A stretch of 64,000 nt of DNA from Elizabethkingia argenteiflava. GTDB lineage: Bacteria; Bacteroidota; Bacteroidia; Flavobacteriales; Weeksellaceae. The translations under genes were made by a program, and so were the position numbers. Shown here in pieces: positions 25,373 to 33,979 of this stretch. Position 1 is the stretch's first letter, and the number at the start of each line of letters is the position of its first letter. Location of the stretch: the NCBI RefSeq assembly GCF_009904105.1, contig NZ_JAAABJ010000519.1:1-64000 (forward strand), written 5' to 3'. The notes below the pieces were generated by a model. That model ran no database searches. It was not told the origin of the DNA and saw only the letters and a program-made list of their open reading frames with translations.

Positions 25373-26451
25373 TACCTGTTACAAAACCTTTCCTCCCGCC
25401 GCAGCAAGAATATAGTAAATTTTTGGAAGGTATTTGGATACGAAATTGGCTTACCAATATGGGCCCTTTAGCAAGTCAGCTAGAGTTAGAGTTAAAGGAT
25501 TATTTGGGGGTAAACCATTTGCTTTTTGTAACCAATGGAACCATTGCTTTACAAATGGCCATAAAAGCCTTGGATTTAAAGGGTGATATTCTTACCACAC
25601 CCTTTTCATTTGTGGCGACCACCAGTTCTATTGTTTGGGAATCTTGTAGGCCTGTTTTCGTAGATATAGATGATAAAACCTTGAATATGGATGCCCATAA
25701 AATAGAGGCCGCTATTACCGAGAATACATCGGCAATACTGGCTACTCATGTGTATGGTAATCCTTGTGATGTGGAGAAAATTGATGAGATTGCACGAAAG
25801 TATCAATTAAAGGTAATTTATGATGCAGCACATGCTTTTGGCGTTAAGATTAAGGGAAAATCAATATTTGAGTTTGGAGATATTAGCACCTGTAGTTTAC
25901 ATGCCACCAAGCTATACCATTCTGTAGAAGGAGGTCTGTTAATTACTAAAGCACCTGATTTATTGAAGAAATTAGCCTTTGTTCGAAATTTTGGAATTTC
26001 CGGCTACGATTCGTATTCAGAATTAGGGTGTAATGGTAAAAATTCAGAGTTTCATGCCGCAATGGGACTGGCCAATTTACAATGGGTTGAGCGTGTGATT
26101 GAAAAACGAAAATCTTTAATGATAAGGTACGAGCAGAAACTTCAAACATTTAAAGCTTGTAGGCCTATATGGCATCCTCATTCAGAAAATAATTCGGCCT
26201 ATATGCCCTTTATTTTAGAGTCTGAGTCTTTATTGTTAAAAATAAAGACTGTTTTGGATAATCATGAAATTTTTACCCGACGTTATTTTTATCCCAGTCT
26301 TAATAATAGTCTGCCTTACCTCCCTTCTATTCCTATGCCCATTTCTGATGACATATCGAAAAGGGTCTTATGCCTGCCCTTGTATTATGATTTAACCCTG
26401 GAGGAAGTCGATTGGATCTGTAGGCTGATTTTAAGAACACAAAATAATTAA
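25369..26451 (+). CDS. DegT/DnrJ/EryC1-family sugar aminotransferase
   Basis: A 360-residue PLP-dependent aminotransferase that adds an amino group to a keto-sugar nucleotide. The PLP-stacking region is TNGTIALQMAIKAL (55-68), the Asp that binds the pyridine nitrogen is D152 in IYDAAHAFG, and the Schiff-base lysine is K181 in LHATKLYHSVEGG. Neighbours make sense of it: the flippase overlaps it by 4 bases and an ATP-grasp enzyme follows by 3 bases, which could act on the new amine. Its product is probably a 3- or 4-amino sugar; the position cannot be read from the sequence. Confidence 0.93.
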   Translation: MIPVTKPFLPPQQEYSKFLEGIWIRNWLTNMGPLASQLELELKDYLGVNHLLFVTNGTIALQMAIKALDLKGDILTTPFSFVATTSSIVWESCRPVFVDIDDKTLNMDAHKIEAAITENTSAILATHVYGNPCDVEKIDEIARKYQLKVIYDAAHAFGVKIKGKSIFEFGDISTCSLHATKLYHSVEGGLLITKAPDLLKKLAFVRNFGISGYDSYSELGCNGKNSEFHAAMGLANLQWVERVIEKRKSLMIRYEQKLQTFKACRPIWHPHSENNSAYMPFILESESLLLKIKTVLDNHEIFTRRYFYPSLNNSLPYLPSIPMPISDDISKRVLCLPLYYDLTLEEVDWICRLILRTQNN

Positions 26452-26454
26452 GGT

Positions 26455-27729
26455 ATGCTAAATGTTTTAGTCTTTCCGTGTGGTTCTGAAATCGCTCTAG
26501 AAATACATAAGTCTTTAAAATTTTGTAGAAATATTCATCTAATCGGAGCCAATAGTGTAGACGATCATGGTAAATTTGTATATGAACATTATATTGGAGA
26601 TTTACCTTTTTATCATGAAGAAGCTTTTGTGGAGCAACTTAACATTCTCGTGGAAGCATATAAGATAGATGCTATTTATCCTGCAATGGATAGCGTTATT
26701 TCCAAGATTTCTTCAGTAGCATCCCGTATTAAGTGTAAAATTATAGGTAGTGAAGATAAGACCAATCAGATATGTTTATCAAAATTAAAAACTTATCAGG
26801 CTCTCGAATCTTACATTCAGTGCCCGAAGCTTTATTCACTTTCAAATATAAAAGAGATTGACTTTCCATTATTTCTTAAACCCAATATCGGTTATGGCTC
26901 TCGAGGAGTTAGAAAAGTACATTCGCTAAAAGAATTGCATTTTCATTTGGAGCATTATCCGCATTGTTTGATCTTAGAATATCTTCCTGGAGCGGAGATG
27001 ACGGTAGATTGTTTTACGGATAGATATGGAAATTTGAGATATTGTGGTCCTCGCATTAGAGACAGGATAAGCAATGGGATAAGTGTGAATACAAAAATGG
27101 TACAAACTGAGGTGGGTAAGATCCGGCAGATTGTCGAAAATATAAATCGGAGGTTAACATTTAGAGGAGCTTGGTTTGTTCAGTTAAAATACAATGTCCA
27201 AGGAGAATTAACTTTATTAGAGGTGGCCCCTAGGCTTGGAGGCTCTTCTTCTTTAAATCGGAATAGGGGGGTTAATTTTGCGTTGTTATCTCTTCTCGAT
27301 GCTTTTGATCAAGATATAGAAATTCTTGAAAACACCTATGATATTGAGTTGGATAGAGCTTTAGACAATAAATATAAAACCAATATAGAATATGAGACTG
27401 TTTATACCGATTTTGATGATTGTATTATCATAAAAAATAAAGTGAATCTGGAGTTGGTTAAGTTTTTATATCAATCGTTTAATGAAAATAAGAAATTAGT
27501 ATTGGTTACAAAGCATGCCCATGATATTTATGAATCTTTGAAAAAATATAGGCTGTTGCACCTTTTTGATGAGGTGGTACATTTAGACGCACAGGATCAT
27601 AAGTTTAAGTATATAAAAAATAGAAAAAGCATTTTTATAGATGATTCTTTTACTGAGAGAAAAGAGGTAAAAGAAAATCTTAATATACCTGTTTTTGCAC
27701 CGGATAATATTGAAATCTTACTTAAATAA
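26455..27729 (+). CDS. ATP-grasp ligase fused to a HAD-like domain
   Basis: A 424-residue two-domain protein. Residues 1 to about 290 resemble an ATP-grasp ligase: a pre-ATP-grasp fold (MLNVLVFPCGSEIALEIHKS), the lysine segment DFPLFLKPNIGYGSRGVRK, the LILEYLPGAEMTVDCF strand and the metal site LLEVAPRLGGSS. Residues from about 315 resemble a HAD phosphatase: D319-x-D321 (YTDFDDCI), LVTKHA, a lysine (about 385) and the acidic D396-D397 (FIDDS). Between an aminotransferase and a glycosyltransferase, it may join an acid to the amino sugar. Substrate and the HAD role are unknown. Confidence 0.82.
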   Translation: MLNVLVFPCGSEIALEIHKSLKFCRNIHLIGANSVDDHGKFVYEHYIGDLPFYHEEAFVEQLNILVEAYKIDAIYPAMDSVISKISSVASRIKCKIIGSEDKTNQICLSKLKTYQALESYIQCPKLYSLSNIKEIDFPLFLKPNIGYGSRGVRKVHSLKELHFHLEHYPHCLILEYLPGAEMTVDCFTDRYGNLRYCGPRIRDRISNGISVNTKMVQTEVGKIRQIVENINRRLTFRGAWFVQLKYNVQGELTLLEVAPRLGGSSSLNRNRGVNFALLSLLDAFDQDIEILENTYDIELDRALDNKYKTNIEYETVYTDFDDCIIIKNKVNLELVKFLYQSFNENKKLVLVTKHAHDIYESLKKYRLLHLFDEVVHLDAQDHKFKYIKNRKSIFIDDSFTERKEVKENLNIPVFAPDNIEILLK

Positions 27730-28668
27730 ATGGAAACAAAGGCAAGCTTTCCCAGTGTTAGCGTGGTGACGATAACATATGGTCATGATGAATATATAGA
27801 GGATTGTTTAAAGGGCGTATTATCGCAAAGATATAATGGGGAAATTGAATTTATTATTTCCAATGATCATTCGCCAGATAATACAGATCAAATCATTCGT
27901 GATTTTCTAAAAAGCACGGTGATTCCAGAAAATATAAAAATTAAGTATCTTCACCATACCGTCAATAGAGGTAGTTCTTTTAACTTTATTTCAACTTTAG
28001 CTCAAGCCCAGGGGGAATATGTGGCCTTATGTGATGGTGACGATTTTTGGATTGATCCCTGCAAGCTTCAAAAACAGATCGATTTTTTAGAAAAAAATCC
28101 AGACTATAAACTGATCTTTACCAATGTAGATACCATTTATGAAGATGATCTCGAAAATAAGGTGAGCATCTTAACCCCTATTGTGGAAAACAGACAGTAC
28201 TTAGGAGAAGAATTCTTACGCACATGGATTGCGCATACTTCGACTTTTGTATATCGCAATGATGATCATGCAAAGGCTTATGGGCAATTTTATAATGCAC
28301 ATAACTTTTTATATGGAGATACGCCTTTACTGATCTATATACTTCAATCTGGTAAAGCATTTGGATTGACGGATTATACTTCTTGTTACAGAAGACATAT
28401 AGGCGGCGCTATTAGTAAAAGTTCGGTGCAAAACACACTCCGATATATTGAATACTTAAATAGTTTCAACCGAGCATTTAATAAGCCTATCTATACTAAA
28501 ATACACCATCATCTTATCAGTGTCAGTTATTTTGGTTTGTTCCGCAACAACAATATAAAAGGAACAAATAGATTAGAATATCTTTTTAAATGTATCTATT
28601 ACGATCCTTTTTTGATATTTAAAATAATTCGAGAAAAGCTGAGTAACTTTTTGAAACGGATCCAATAA
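27730..28668 (+). CDS. Family 2 glycosyltransferase
   Basis: A 312-residue GT-A fold transferase (GT2). The N-terminal nucleotide site reads SVVTITYGHDEYIEDCLKGV, the diphosphate site ISNDHSPDNT, and the metal-binding motif DGDDFW (around residue 100), which is followed by the usual KLQKQIDFLEKNPD helix. There are no membrane segments, so it acts at the cytoplasmic face on the lipid-linked oligosaccharide. It starts directly at the upstream stop codon. The following 1.7 kb has no intact gene, so this may be the end of the first transcript of the locus. Confidence 0.92.
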   Translation: METKASFPSVSVVTITYGHDEYIEDCLKGVLSQRYNGEIEFIISNDHSPDNTDQIIRDFLKSTVIPENIKIKYLHHTVNRGSSFNFISTLAQAQGEYVALCDGDDFWIDPCKLQKQIDFLEKNPDYKLIFTNVDTIYEDDLENKVSILTPIVENRQYLGEEFLRTWIAHTSTFVYRNDDHAKAYGQFYNAHNFLYGDTPLLIYILQSGKAFGLTDYTSCYRRHIGGAISKSSVQNTLRYIEYLNSFNRAFNKPIYTKIHHHLISVSYFGLFRNNNIKGTNRLEYLFKCIYYDPFLIFKIIREKLSNFLKRIQ

Positions 28669-28692
28669 AATTTAAAAAGATATCCTGGTTTT

Positions 28693-28878
28693 TTAATATG
28701 TGATCATGAACGCATATCTTTCTGGGTCATCATTCCAGTTGGCAAGATCACAATAGTTTTGAATCAGAATAGCACAAGGATAAGTATGATACAGTAAGCG
28801 CTCAATTTCATGTTGATCAGGTTTTCTCAGAGGTGTTTCTTCGGAGAAGCAGGAGCGATCATCCGACAGGTTGCTCCA
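28693..28878 (-). pseudogene. Remnant of a minus-strand gene (unrecognised)
   Basis: A frame open for 61 codons ends with TAA at 28693-28695 and has no usable start. Its residues look protein-like: SNLSDDRSCFSEETPLRKPD, then HEIERLLYHTYPCAILIQNY, then CDLANWNDDPERYAFMITY. Immediately upstream a different frame reads ILKKYDQGISSG, consistent with a frameshift inside one former gene. The orientation is opposite to every neighbour. I do not recognise the family, so decay is inferred from the missing start and frame change only. Confidence 0.35.
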
Positions 28879-29288
28879 CTACTTATGCCTTGATCGTATT
28901 TCTTCAAGATTTTGGCGATTTGATCTGAACAATACCTGAATTTTCATAAGATTCTTTTACCATTTAAAGAGGTTTCTTTAAACTTCCATTATACTCTTTT
29001 TTTAAGAATGTTTACAGTAATTTTGAAAGAGAATAGTGGTATTTTTTGTTCCATTACTTTGATCAAATCATATTTTTTACAACATAAATAACGTTTTCCC
29101 AAAATCACTAGTGTAACCAGCGTTTGGTGAACGTTGAGATTCGCGATATGTATAATATTGGGGTTAATGAATTGTTTTTTAGTTATTTATTAAATGTTCT
29201 GCTTTTTAAGAATATTCTTTTTTCCGTCTATTAAATAATCATATTGTACTAATAAAATATTATTATTTAATATATTTTGGTAATATTT

Positions 29289-29323
29289 TTTGTTTTCATA
29301 TAATTATTGTATTTTTATATTTG
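29289..29323 (+). promoter_or_regulatory. Bacteroidota-type promoter inside the polysaccharide locus
   Basis: TTTG (29289-29292), a 23-base spacer and TATATTTG (29316-29323) match the -33/-7 consensus exactly. Transcription would start near 29330. The leader then contains a TTAGG...CCTAA stem-loop (about 29340-29376). The next intact gene is the acyltransferase at 30379, about 1 kb downstream. Confidence 0.5.
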
Positions 29324-29705
29324 TTATTATGTACAACATTTAGGTGTTGGGAGCTTATAAAAATTCTCAGCCTAATACTATCAAATAATACGAACCTATC
29401 ATATAATTAATCGCTAAAAAAATAAAATGAAAAAAATATTTAATTCCAAATCAAATCTAGAGTGTACTGAGACAAAATTCTATTTCAACGAAATTTTATA
29501 CCGATAGACGATAGGAAGGAGGTGGAAAATTACTTCTATATTTTTGTTTAACTCCGTAAGAAAAAAGATGTAGAAATATCCTAAAAATTCAAAATTAAAA
29601 TCACGTTGGTCAAGTTTTCAGAGAATCCATTAGATACAGGCATGTAAACTTACCAAAAGAGCACCATAAGATTAATAATCATCCAACAAAATCATAAAAT
29701 AAAAT

Positions 29706-29870
29706 ATGAAAAATATTCTCAATACAATAAATAGCTTGGTCATGCCAATAGCTAGATCTATAGTTCCTATATCCTCCATCATCGAGGATTCCACAGCGAT
29801 TAATAAAACAAAGTCAATGAAAGTCTCCCCGGTTTTTAACTTTACCCGTGGATTTCTTACTAACTTTTAA
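29706..29870 (+). CDS. Short frame of 54 codons, doubtful
   Basis: The frame begins MKNILNTINSLVMPIARSI and ends FTRGFLTNF. It starts after AAAATAAAAT, like real genes of this locus, and lies downstream of the promoter at 29289-29323. A second small frame (29427-29507, 26 residues, MKKIFNSKSNLE) shares the ATGAAAAA start. I recognise no family, there is no signal peptide or double-glycine leader, and the region around it looks decayed. It may equally be chance. Confidence 0.2.
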   Translation: MKNILNTINSLVMPIARSIVPISSIIEDSTAINKTKSMKVSPVFNFTRGFLTNF

Positions 29871-30378
29871 ATGTTTTAAAACGCAGTCATACTATTTTCA
29901 CCTGTTTTTAGAGAATCCATCCTTTCGTTAGAATTTATTTTTTAACACTTGCACCTTTTGAGTATAGTAGCTTTTTATTTTTATGTCAACTATATAGCAG
30001 TCAGTTCATTATTCTAGGTTTTATATAACGCATCAGTTGTTCATAAAGCATAGAAATAAAACATATACAGTATGCTTTATTCCTAAAAATAATGTCAAGT
30101 ATTCGTGTTTTCAGAAATTGAGATCATAGGATATGGTTTAAAAACAAGCTGTCAGGGATATGCATTTCTCCGAAATAATTCTTTGAGACAACCATAGATT
30201 TTCAATAGTACCTATTGGTATTCTTGAGTCGGAGGAAAATAAAGACTAATGGATAAAAGCTTAAAGAATAAACAAGGGCTTCAATAATTTGGATAATCAG
30301 TAAATTATTGCTGTATGTAGGCGTATTTAACAGGAGAGCATCAGGGTATGTTGATTGATAACAATTCCAAAATAAAAA

Positions 30379-31455
30379 ATGAGCAATAAAATAAAATCTT
30401 TACAAATTATAAGATGTATTGCCGCGATATTAGTGGCAATATGCCACATATGGAATGATGGTTGGTTAGCGGATTGTTTTGTAGAATTTGGGGCTAAGTT
30501 TGGTGTCGATCTTTTTTTTGTTCTCAGTGGTTTTATGATGTGTTTGACGGTGAAGTTCACGGTTGGGAATTGTTACCAAAATGCGGTGTATTTCTTAAAA
30601 AAAAGAATCATTCGAATTTTTCCGATTTACATTCTCTTTGCCATTCCCTTATTGATTTTTAATATAAAAGCAGAAGGGCTTAAAAGTTTCTATTTCTATT
30701 TGGGCAATTTATTATTGTTTCCTTCTTTTGACAATGATGCTGATTATCACCTTGTATTAGGACCAGGATGGACATTGGTATATGAAATGTTGTTTTATTA
30801 TGTGTTTTCTTTTTTCATGTTAATGATGTCCAGTAAAGACAGGTTATTGGGGATGAATGTTATTTTTCTTGTATTTGTTGTAGGAATAGTTAATATAACG
30901 GGTTTACAAGGAGATCTATTGGGTTGGGTCAATTTTAGTTATATTATAGGGGATAGCCTTTTGCTCAATTTCGCACTGGGAATTGTCTGTTATTATTTTT
31001 TCATGTATTTTAGGCATAAGGTGAAATTAAACTATAAATTAAGTTTTTTATTATTGCTTTTGATTGCGATTTCTATTTTGTATCTAAATGCAAAAATAAC
31101 TCTGCCTAGAGTTTTGATATTTGGAATACCTGCGTTTATTGTAATCTGTATATTCTCTATCACCACCAACCCCCAGGTTGAGAATAAAATTTACAGGCGC
31201 GTGATTTTTATAGGAGATGCTTCTTACAGTATCTATCTCATCCACTACTATGCTGCCTTTTTTAAGCCCAAAATTCTTTTACTTAAAAATTACTTTACAA
31301 TGGATTTTGATGTTTTTCTCAATATAGTAGATATCCTATTGTTAGGCGCTGCTGTATTAGTGGGGAGTTTGTTTTATGCGTGGTTAGAAAGGCCTTTGCT
31401 CAATATTCTTTCTCAAAAAAGTTTGTATAAAAGAATGGCTAATATAAATTCTTAA
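30379..31455 (+). CDS. Acyltransferase family 3 membrane protein (OafA-like)
   Basis: A 358-residue integral membrane protein with about ten TM segments. It belongs to the acyltransferase-3 family, whose members transfer acetyl or other acyl groups to extracytoplasmic sugars. The catalytic pattern of the first helix is present (SLQIIRCIAAILVAICHIW, with the Arg and the His), as is the second motif GVDLFFVLSGFMM. It probably O-acetylates the polysaccharide repeat. It starts a new run of genes after the 1.7-kb gap and lies 16 bases before a second, soluble acetyltransferase. Confidence 0.9.
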   Translation: MSNKIKSLQIIRCIAAILVAICHIWNDGWLADCFVEFGAKFGVDLFFVLSGFMMCLTVKFTVGNCYQNAVYFLKKRIIRIFPIYILFAIPLLIFNIKAEGLKSFYFYLGNLLLFPSFDNDADYHLVLGPGWTLVYEMLFYYVFSFFMLMMSSKDRLLGMNVIFLVFVVGIVNITGLQGDLLGWVNFSYIIGDSLLLNFALGIVCYYFFMYFRHKVKLNYKLSFLLLLLIAISILYLNAKITLPRVLIFGIPAFIVICIFSITTNPQVENKIYRRVIFIGDASYSIYLIHYYAAFFKPKILLLKNYFTMDFDVFLNIVDILLLGAAVLVGSLFYAWLERPLLNILSQKSLYKRMANINS

Positions 31456-31471
31456 TTAAATAGTATTCGAT

Positions 31472-32023
31472 ATGAAAAAAAGATACATATATGGAGATAG
31501 AATGGATTATTATCCATTTTTATCCAAAGGTTATTTACTGGATTATTTACTCAAATCTGAGCAATATTGGTTGCGTAAGTTCATCCAATATTTACGGAAA
31601 GAGGAATATTATAGTTTTCATCGTCCGCATAGCTTGTTAAAATATTATTATAAACGCAAGAAGAATCTGTTAGGAAGTAAATTGGGATTTTTTATTCCAG
31701 CAGGATGTTTCGGGCCAGGTTTGAAAATCTATCACTATGGGTCTATTATTATTAATCCAAAGTCTAGAATCGGTAGAAATTGTACCATTCATGGAAATTG
31801 TTGTATAGGTAGTAAAGGGACTTTCCCAGATGAATCACCCGTTATCGGAAACCATGTCGACATAGGACAAGGTGCGCAAATTTTGGGAGGAATAACCATT
31901 GCCAATGGAGTTAAGATTGGTGCTGGTTCTGTTGTTACCAAATCTATTTTGGAAGAAAACGTTACGGTGGTAGGGATCCCAGCGAAAATTATTTCCAAAA
32001 AATATCAATATGAACATGTATAA
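31472..32023 (+). CDS. Hexapeptide-repeat acetyltransferase (serine acetyltransferase-like)
   Basis: A 183-residue protein with a left-handed beta-helix. The hexapeptide repeats run from about residue 85 to the end (IIINPKSRIGRNCTIHGNCC, then GNHVDIGQGAQILGGITIAN and GAGSVVTKSI), with a catalytic-type His in TIHGN. The N-terminal part (1-80) lacks the long helical domain of true CysE serine acetyltransferases. In this setting it is more likely a sugar acetyltransferase using acetyl-CoA in the cytoplasm, but similarity to serine acetyltransferases is strong. Confidence 0.85.
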   Translation: MKKRYIYGDRMDYYPFLSKGYLLDYLLKSEQYWLRKFIQYLRKEEYYSFHRPHSLLKYYYKRKKNLLGSKLGFFIPAGCFGPGLKIYHYGSIIINPKSRIGRNCTIHGNCCIGSKGTFPDESPVIGNHVDIGQGAQILGGITIANGVKIGAGSVVTKSILEENVTVVGIPAKIISKKYQYEHV

Positions 32024-32032
32024 TTTGACGTG

Positions 32033-32953
32033 ATGAAGGTATCTTTTATAGTGCCCGCCTATAAAGCTAAATTTTTAAAAAAGGCTATAGAGAGTATTTT
32101 GGCACAAAGTTTTTCAGATTTTGAACTCATTATTGTGGACGATGCATCTCCAGAGAATATAAGGCAGATCGTCTCTGGTTTTGACGATGCTAGAATTTCT
32201 TATTTTCGCAATGAACATAATATAGGTGAAACAAGTTTAGTAAAACAGTGGAACCATTGCCTTCAGTATGCTAAGGGCGAATACCTGATATTGGCTGCAG
32301 ATGATGATTTGTATGCACCCCGCTTTTTAGAACAGTGTTTGGCTTTGGCGGAAAAATATCCACAGGTCGATGTAATAAGATCCGGAGTCGAGCAGATTGA
32401 TGAAAATGACAGTTTAATAGGAATAGATGGGGTATTACCACAGTATTGTAGTAAATATCAGTATGTTTATTATTGGAAGAATGCAACGGTATTCACCTGT
32501 ATGGGGAACTATATGTTCAAGACTGAAGCACTTAAAAAGAAAAGGTTTATAGAATTTCCTTTTGCATTTGGATCTGATATTGCCTCTACTATAGATATGG
32601 CCGAAAACGGAATGGCTAATACGGAAGAAATGTTGTTTAAATTCAGAATCTCTTCCATTCATCTCTCCAGTAATAAAGGCTATCTAAAACAGAAATTAGA
32701 AGCCATTACCATGCTATTTACCTGGCTAAAGAATCTTAATTATACCGAACCTAATAACCCCATTGATAAATTTTGTTATCATCATATTCAATGGAGTTGC
32801 TTATATCCAAAATGTAAATACGACTACTATAATTTGGTGATCAAGAATTTAGGTTTTTCAGATCTTAATCAGATAAATAAATGTACACTTCTTACCCCTA
32901 AAGATCGTTATGGGATGATTTTGCGTTATATAAGAGATAAATTTTTGAAATAA
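32033..32953 (+). CDS. Family 2 glycosyltransferase
   Basis: A 306-residue GT2 enzyme with the order VSFIVPAYKAKFLKKAIESI (nucleotide site), IIVDDASPENIRQIV and the metal-binding AADDDLYAPRFLEQCL near residue 88. No TM segment is seen. A GTG one codon upstream (32030) is in frame, but the ATG at 32033 is the better start. It lies 9 bases after the acetyltransferase gene. The donor and acceptor sugars are unknown. Confidence 0.92.
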   Translation: MKVSFIVPAYKAKFLKKAIESILAQSFSDFELIIVDDASPENIRQIVSGFDDARISYFRNEHNIGETSLVKQWNHCLQYAKGEYLILAADDDLYAPRFLEQCLALAEKYPQVDVIRSGVEQIDENDSLIGIDGVLPQYCSKYQYVYYWKNATVFTCMGNYMFKTEALKKKRFIEFPFAFGSDIASTIDMAENGMANTEEMLFKFRISSIHLSSNKGYLKQKLEAITMLFTWLKNLNYTEPNNPIDKFCYHHIQWSCLYPKCKYDYYNLVIKNLGFSDLNQINKCTLLTPKDRYGMILRYIRDKFLK

Positions 32954-33015
32954 GATAAATTTAAGTTAAATTGGCAAGATGATTAAATGTTTCTAATTTT
33001 TTGTTTAAAAATTTA

Positions 33016-33975
33016 ATGATATCCAGATCCACTCCTATTGTCTTGGCTTTTACTCCGAATTATTTTATTCCGGCGGCAACCTGTCTATATTCTATACTAA
33101 AGCATTCTCCTGAGGAAGAAAATTTCCATATCATATGTCTGCTAACTGAAGAATTACCTCAGGCTATGAAGGATAAATTCCTACATCTAACCCGAAATAG
33201 AGTTCGCTATTCTTTTATAAATTTAACAGGGAAGCTTCAGGATATTTATGTGGATGAGCGCTATACCATAGCAGCTTCCTATCGTTTATTATTGCCAGAG
33301 TTGTTATATGAATATGATAAGGTGATGTATATTGATTGTGATGTAGTTGTAAGAAATGATTTAGCAGAACTTTATCATAAAACGGATTTAGGAGAAAATT
33401 ATTTAGCTGCAGTATTCGAAGCTACTCTGGATTTTCAAATTCCCTATCTGCAATCTATAGGTTGTACACCAGGAGAGTATATTAATTCAGGCTTTCTTAT
33501 TATAAATTTAGATCAAATGAGAAAAGATCACATGGTGCCTAAGTTACTGGAGGCGGCGAAAGCATCTCATTTGCAATTTCCGGATCAGGATGTACTCAAT
33601 CAGTTGTGTGTAGGGAAAATTATTGCCCTCCCTCCTTACTATAATAGTATTAGAACTTTTTTCTTACCCCAATATAAAACAGCATTCCTAAATCGTTATT
33701 CTGAAGAAGATCTGCAGCGGGTATTCCGGCACGGAACTATTCATTATACCGGAGCTAAGCCTTGGGATACATTTACCATAAAATTTGATACTTGGTGGTC
33801 ATATTATGAAGAATTACCTTTGGAAATAAGGCAGGAATCGAAGGTGAACAAAAAAATATGGATATTGTATAGGTTTTATAAAACCTCTATGGGTTATTTT
33901 TTAATTAGTTTATTACGAAATATATACCGCTATAGATTTTTTTCCGTAAAAACATTATCCTCTAAACCCCAATAA
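33016..33975 (+). CDS. Family 8 glycosyltransferase (LgtC-like)
   Basis: A 319-residue retaining transferase of family GT8, usually a galactosyl- or glucosyltransferase using a UDP-sugar. It begins with the typical PIVLAFTPNYFIPAATCLYS. The metal-binding D107-C-D109 lies in VMYIDCDVVV, and the later YINSGFLIINLDQMR, FPDQDVLNQL and HYTGAKPW motifs are all present. The frame is open from a TTG at 33001, but the ATG at 33016 aligns better with the family. The last 40 residues are basic and hydrophobic and may bind the membrane. Confidence 0.93.
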   Translation: MISRSTPIVLAFTPNYFIPAATCLYSILKHSPEEENFHIICLLTEELPQAMKDKFLHLTRNRVRYSFINLTGKLQDIYVDERYTIAASYRLLLPELLYEYDKVMYIDCDVVVRNDLAELYHKTDLGENYLAAVFEATLDFQIPYLQSIGCTPGEYINSGFLIINLDQMRKDHMVPKLLEAAKASHLQFPDQDVLNQLCVGKIIALPPYYNSIRTFFLPQYKTAFLNRYSEEDLQRVFRHGTIHYTGAKPWDTFTIKFDTWWSYYEELPLEIRQESKVNKKIWILYRFYKTSMGYFLISLLRNIYRYRFFSVKTLSSKPQ

Positions 33976-33979
33976 ATTT

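Larger units (their letters stand above)
28669..30378. other. 1.7-kb interruption of the polysaccharide locus, probably decayed DNA
   Basis: This is the longest gap in the window and lies within an otherwise tightly packed gene cluster. It contains a minus-strand gene fragment (28693-28878), a strong plus-strand promoter (29289-29323), two short plus-strand frames beginning ATGAAAAA (29427-29507 and 29706-29870), a repeated 17-mer (GTTTTyAGAGAATCCAT at 29614-29630 and 29904-29920) and two minus-strand sequences resembling classical sigma-70 promoters. A short plus-strand frame ending at about 30252 reads FSIVPIGILESEENKD. No complete gene can be supported. Confidence 0.6.
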
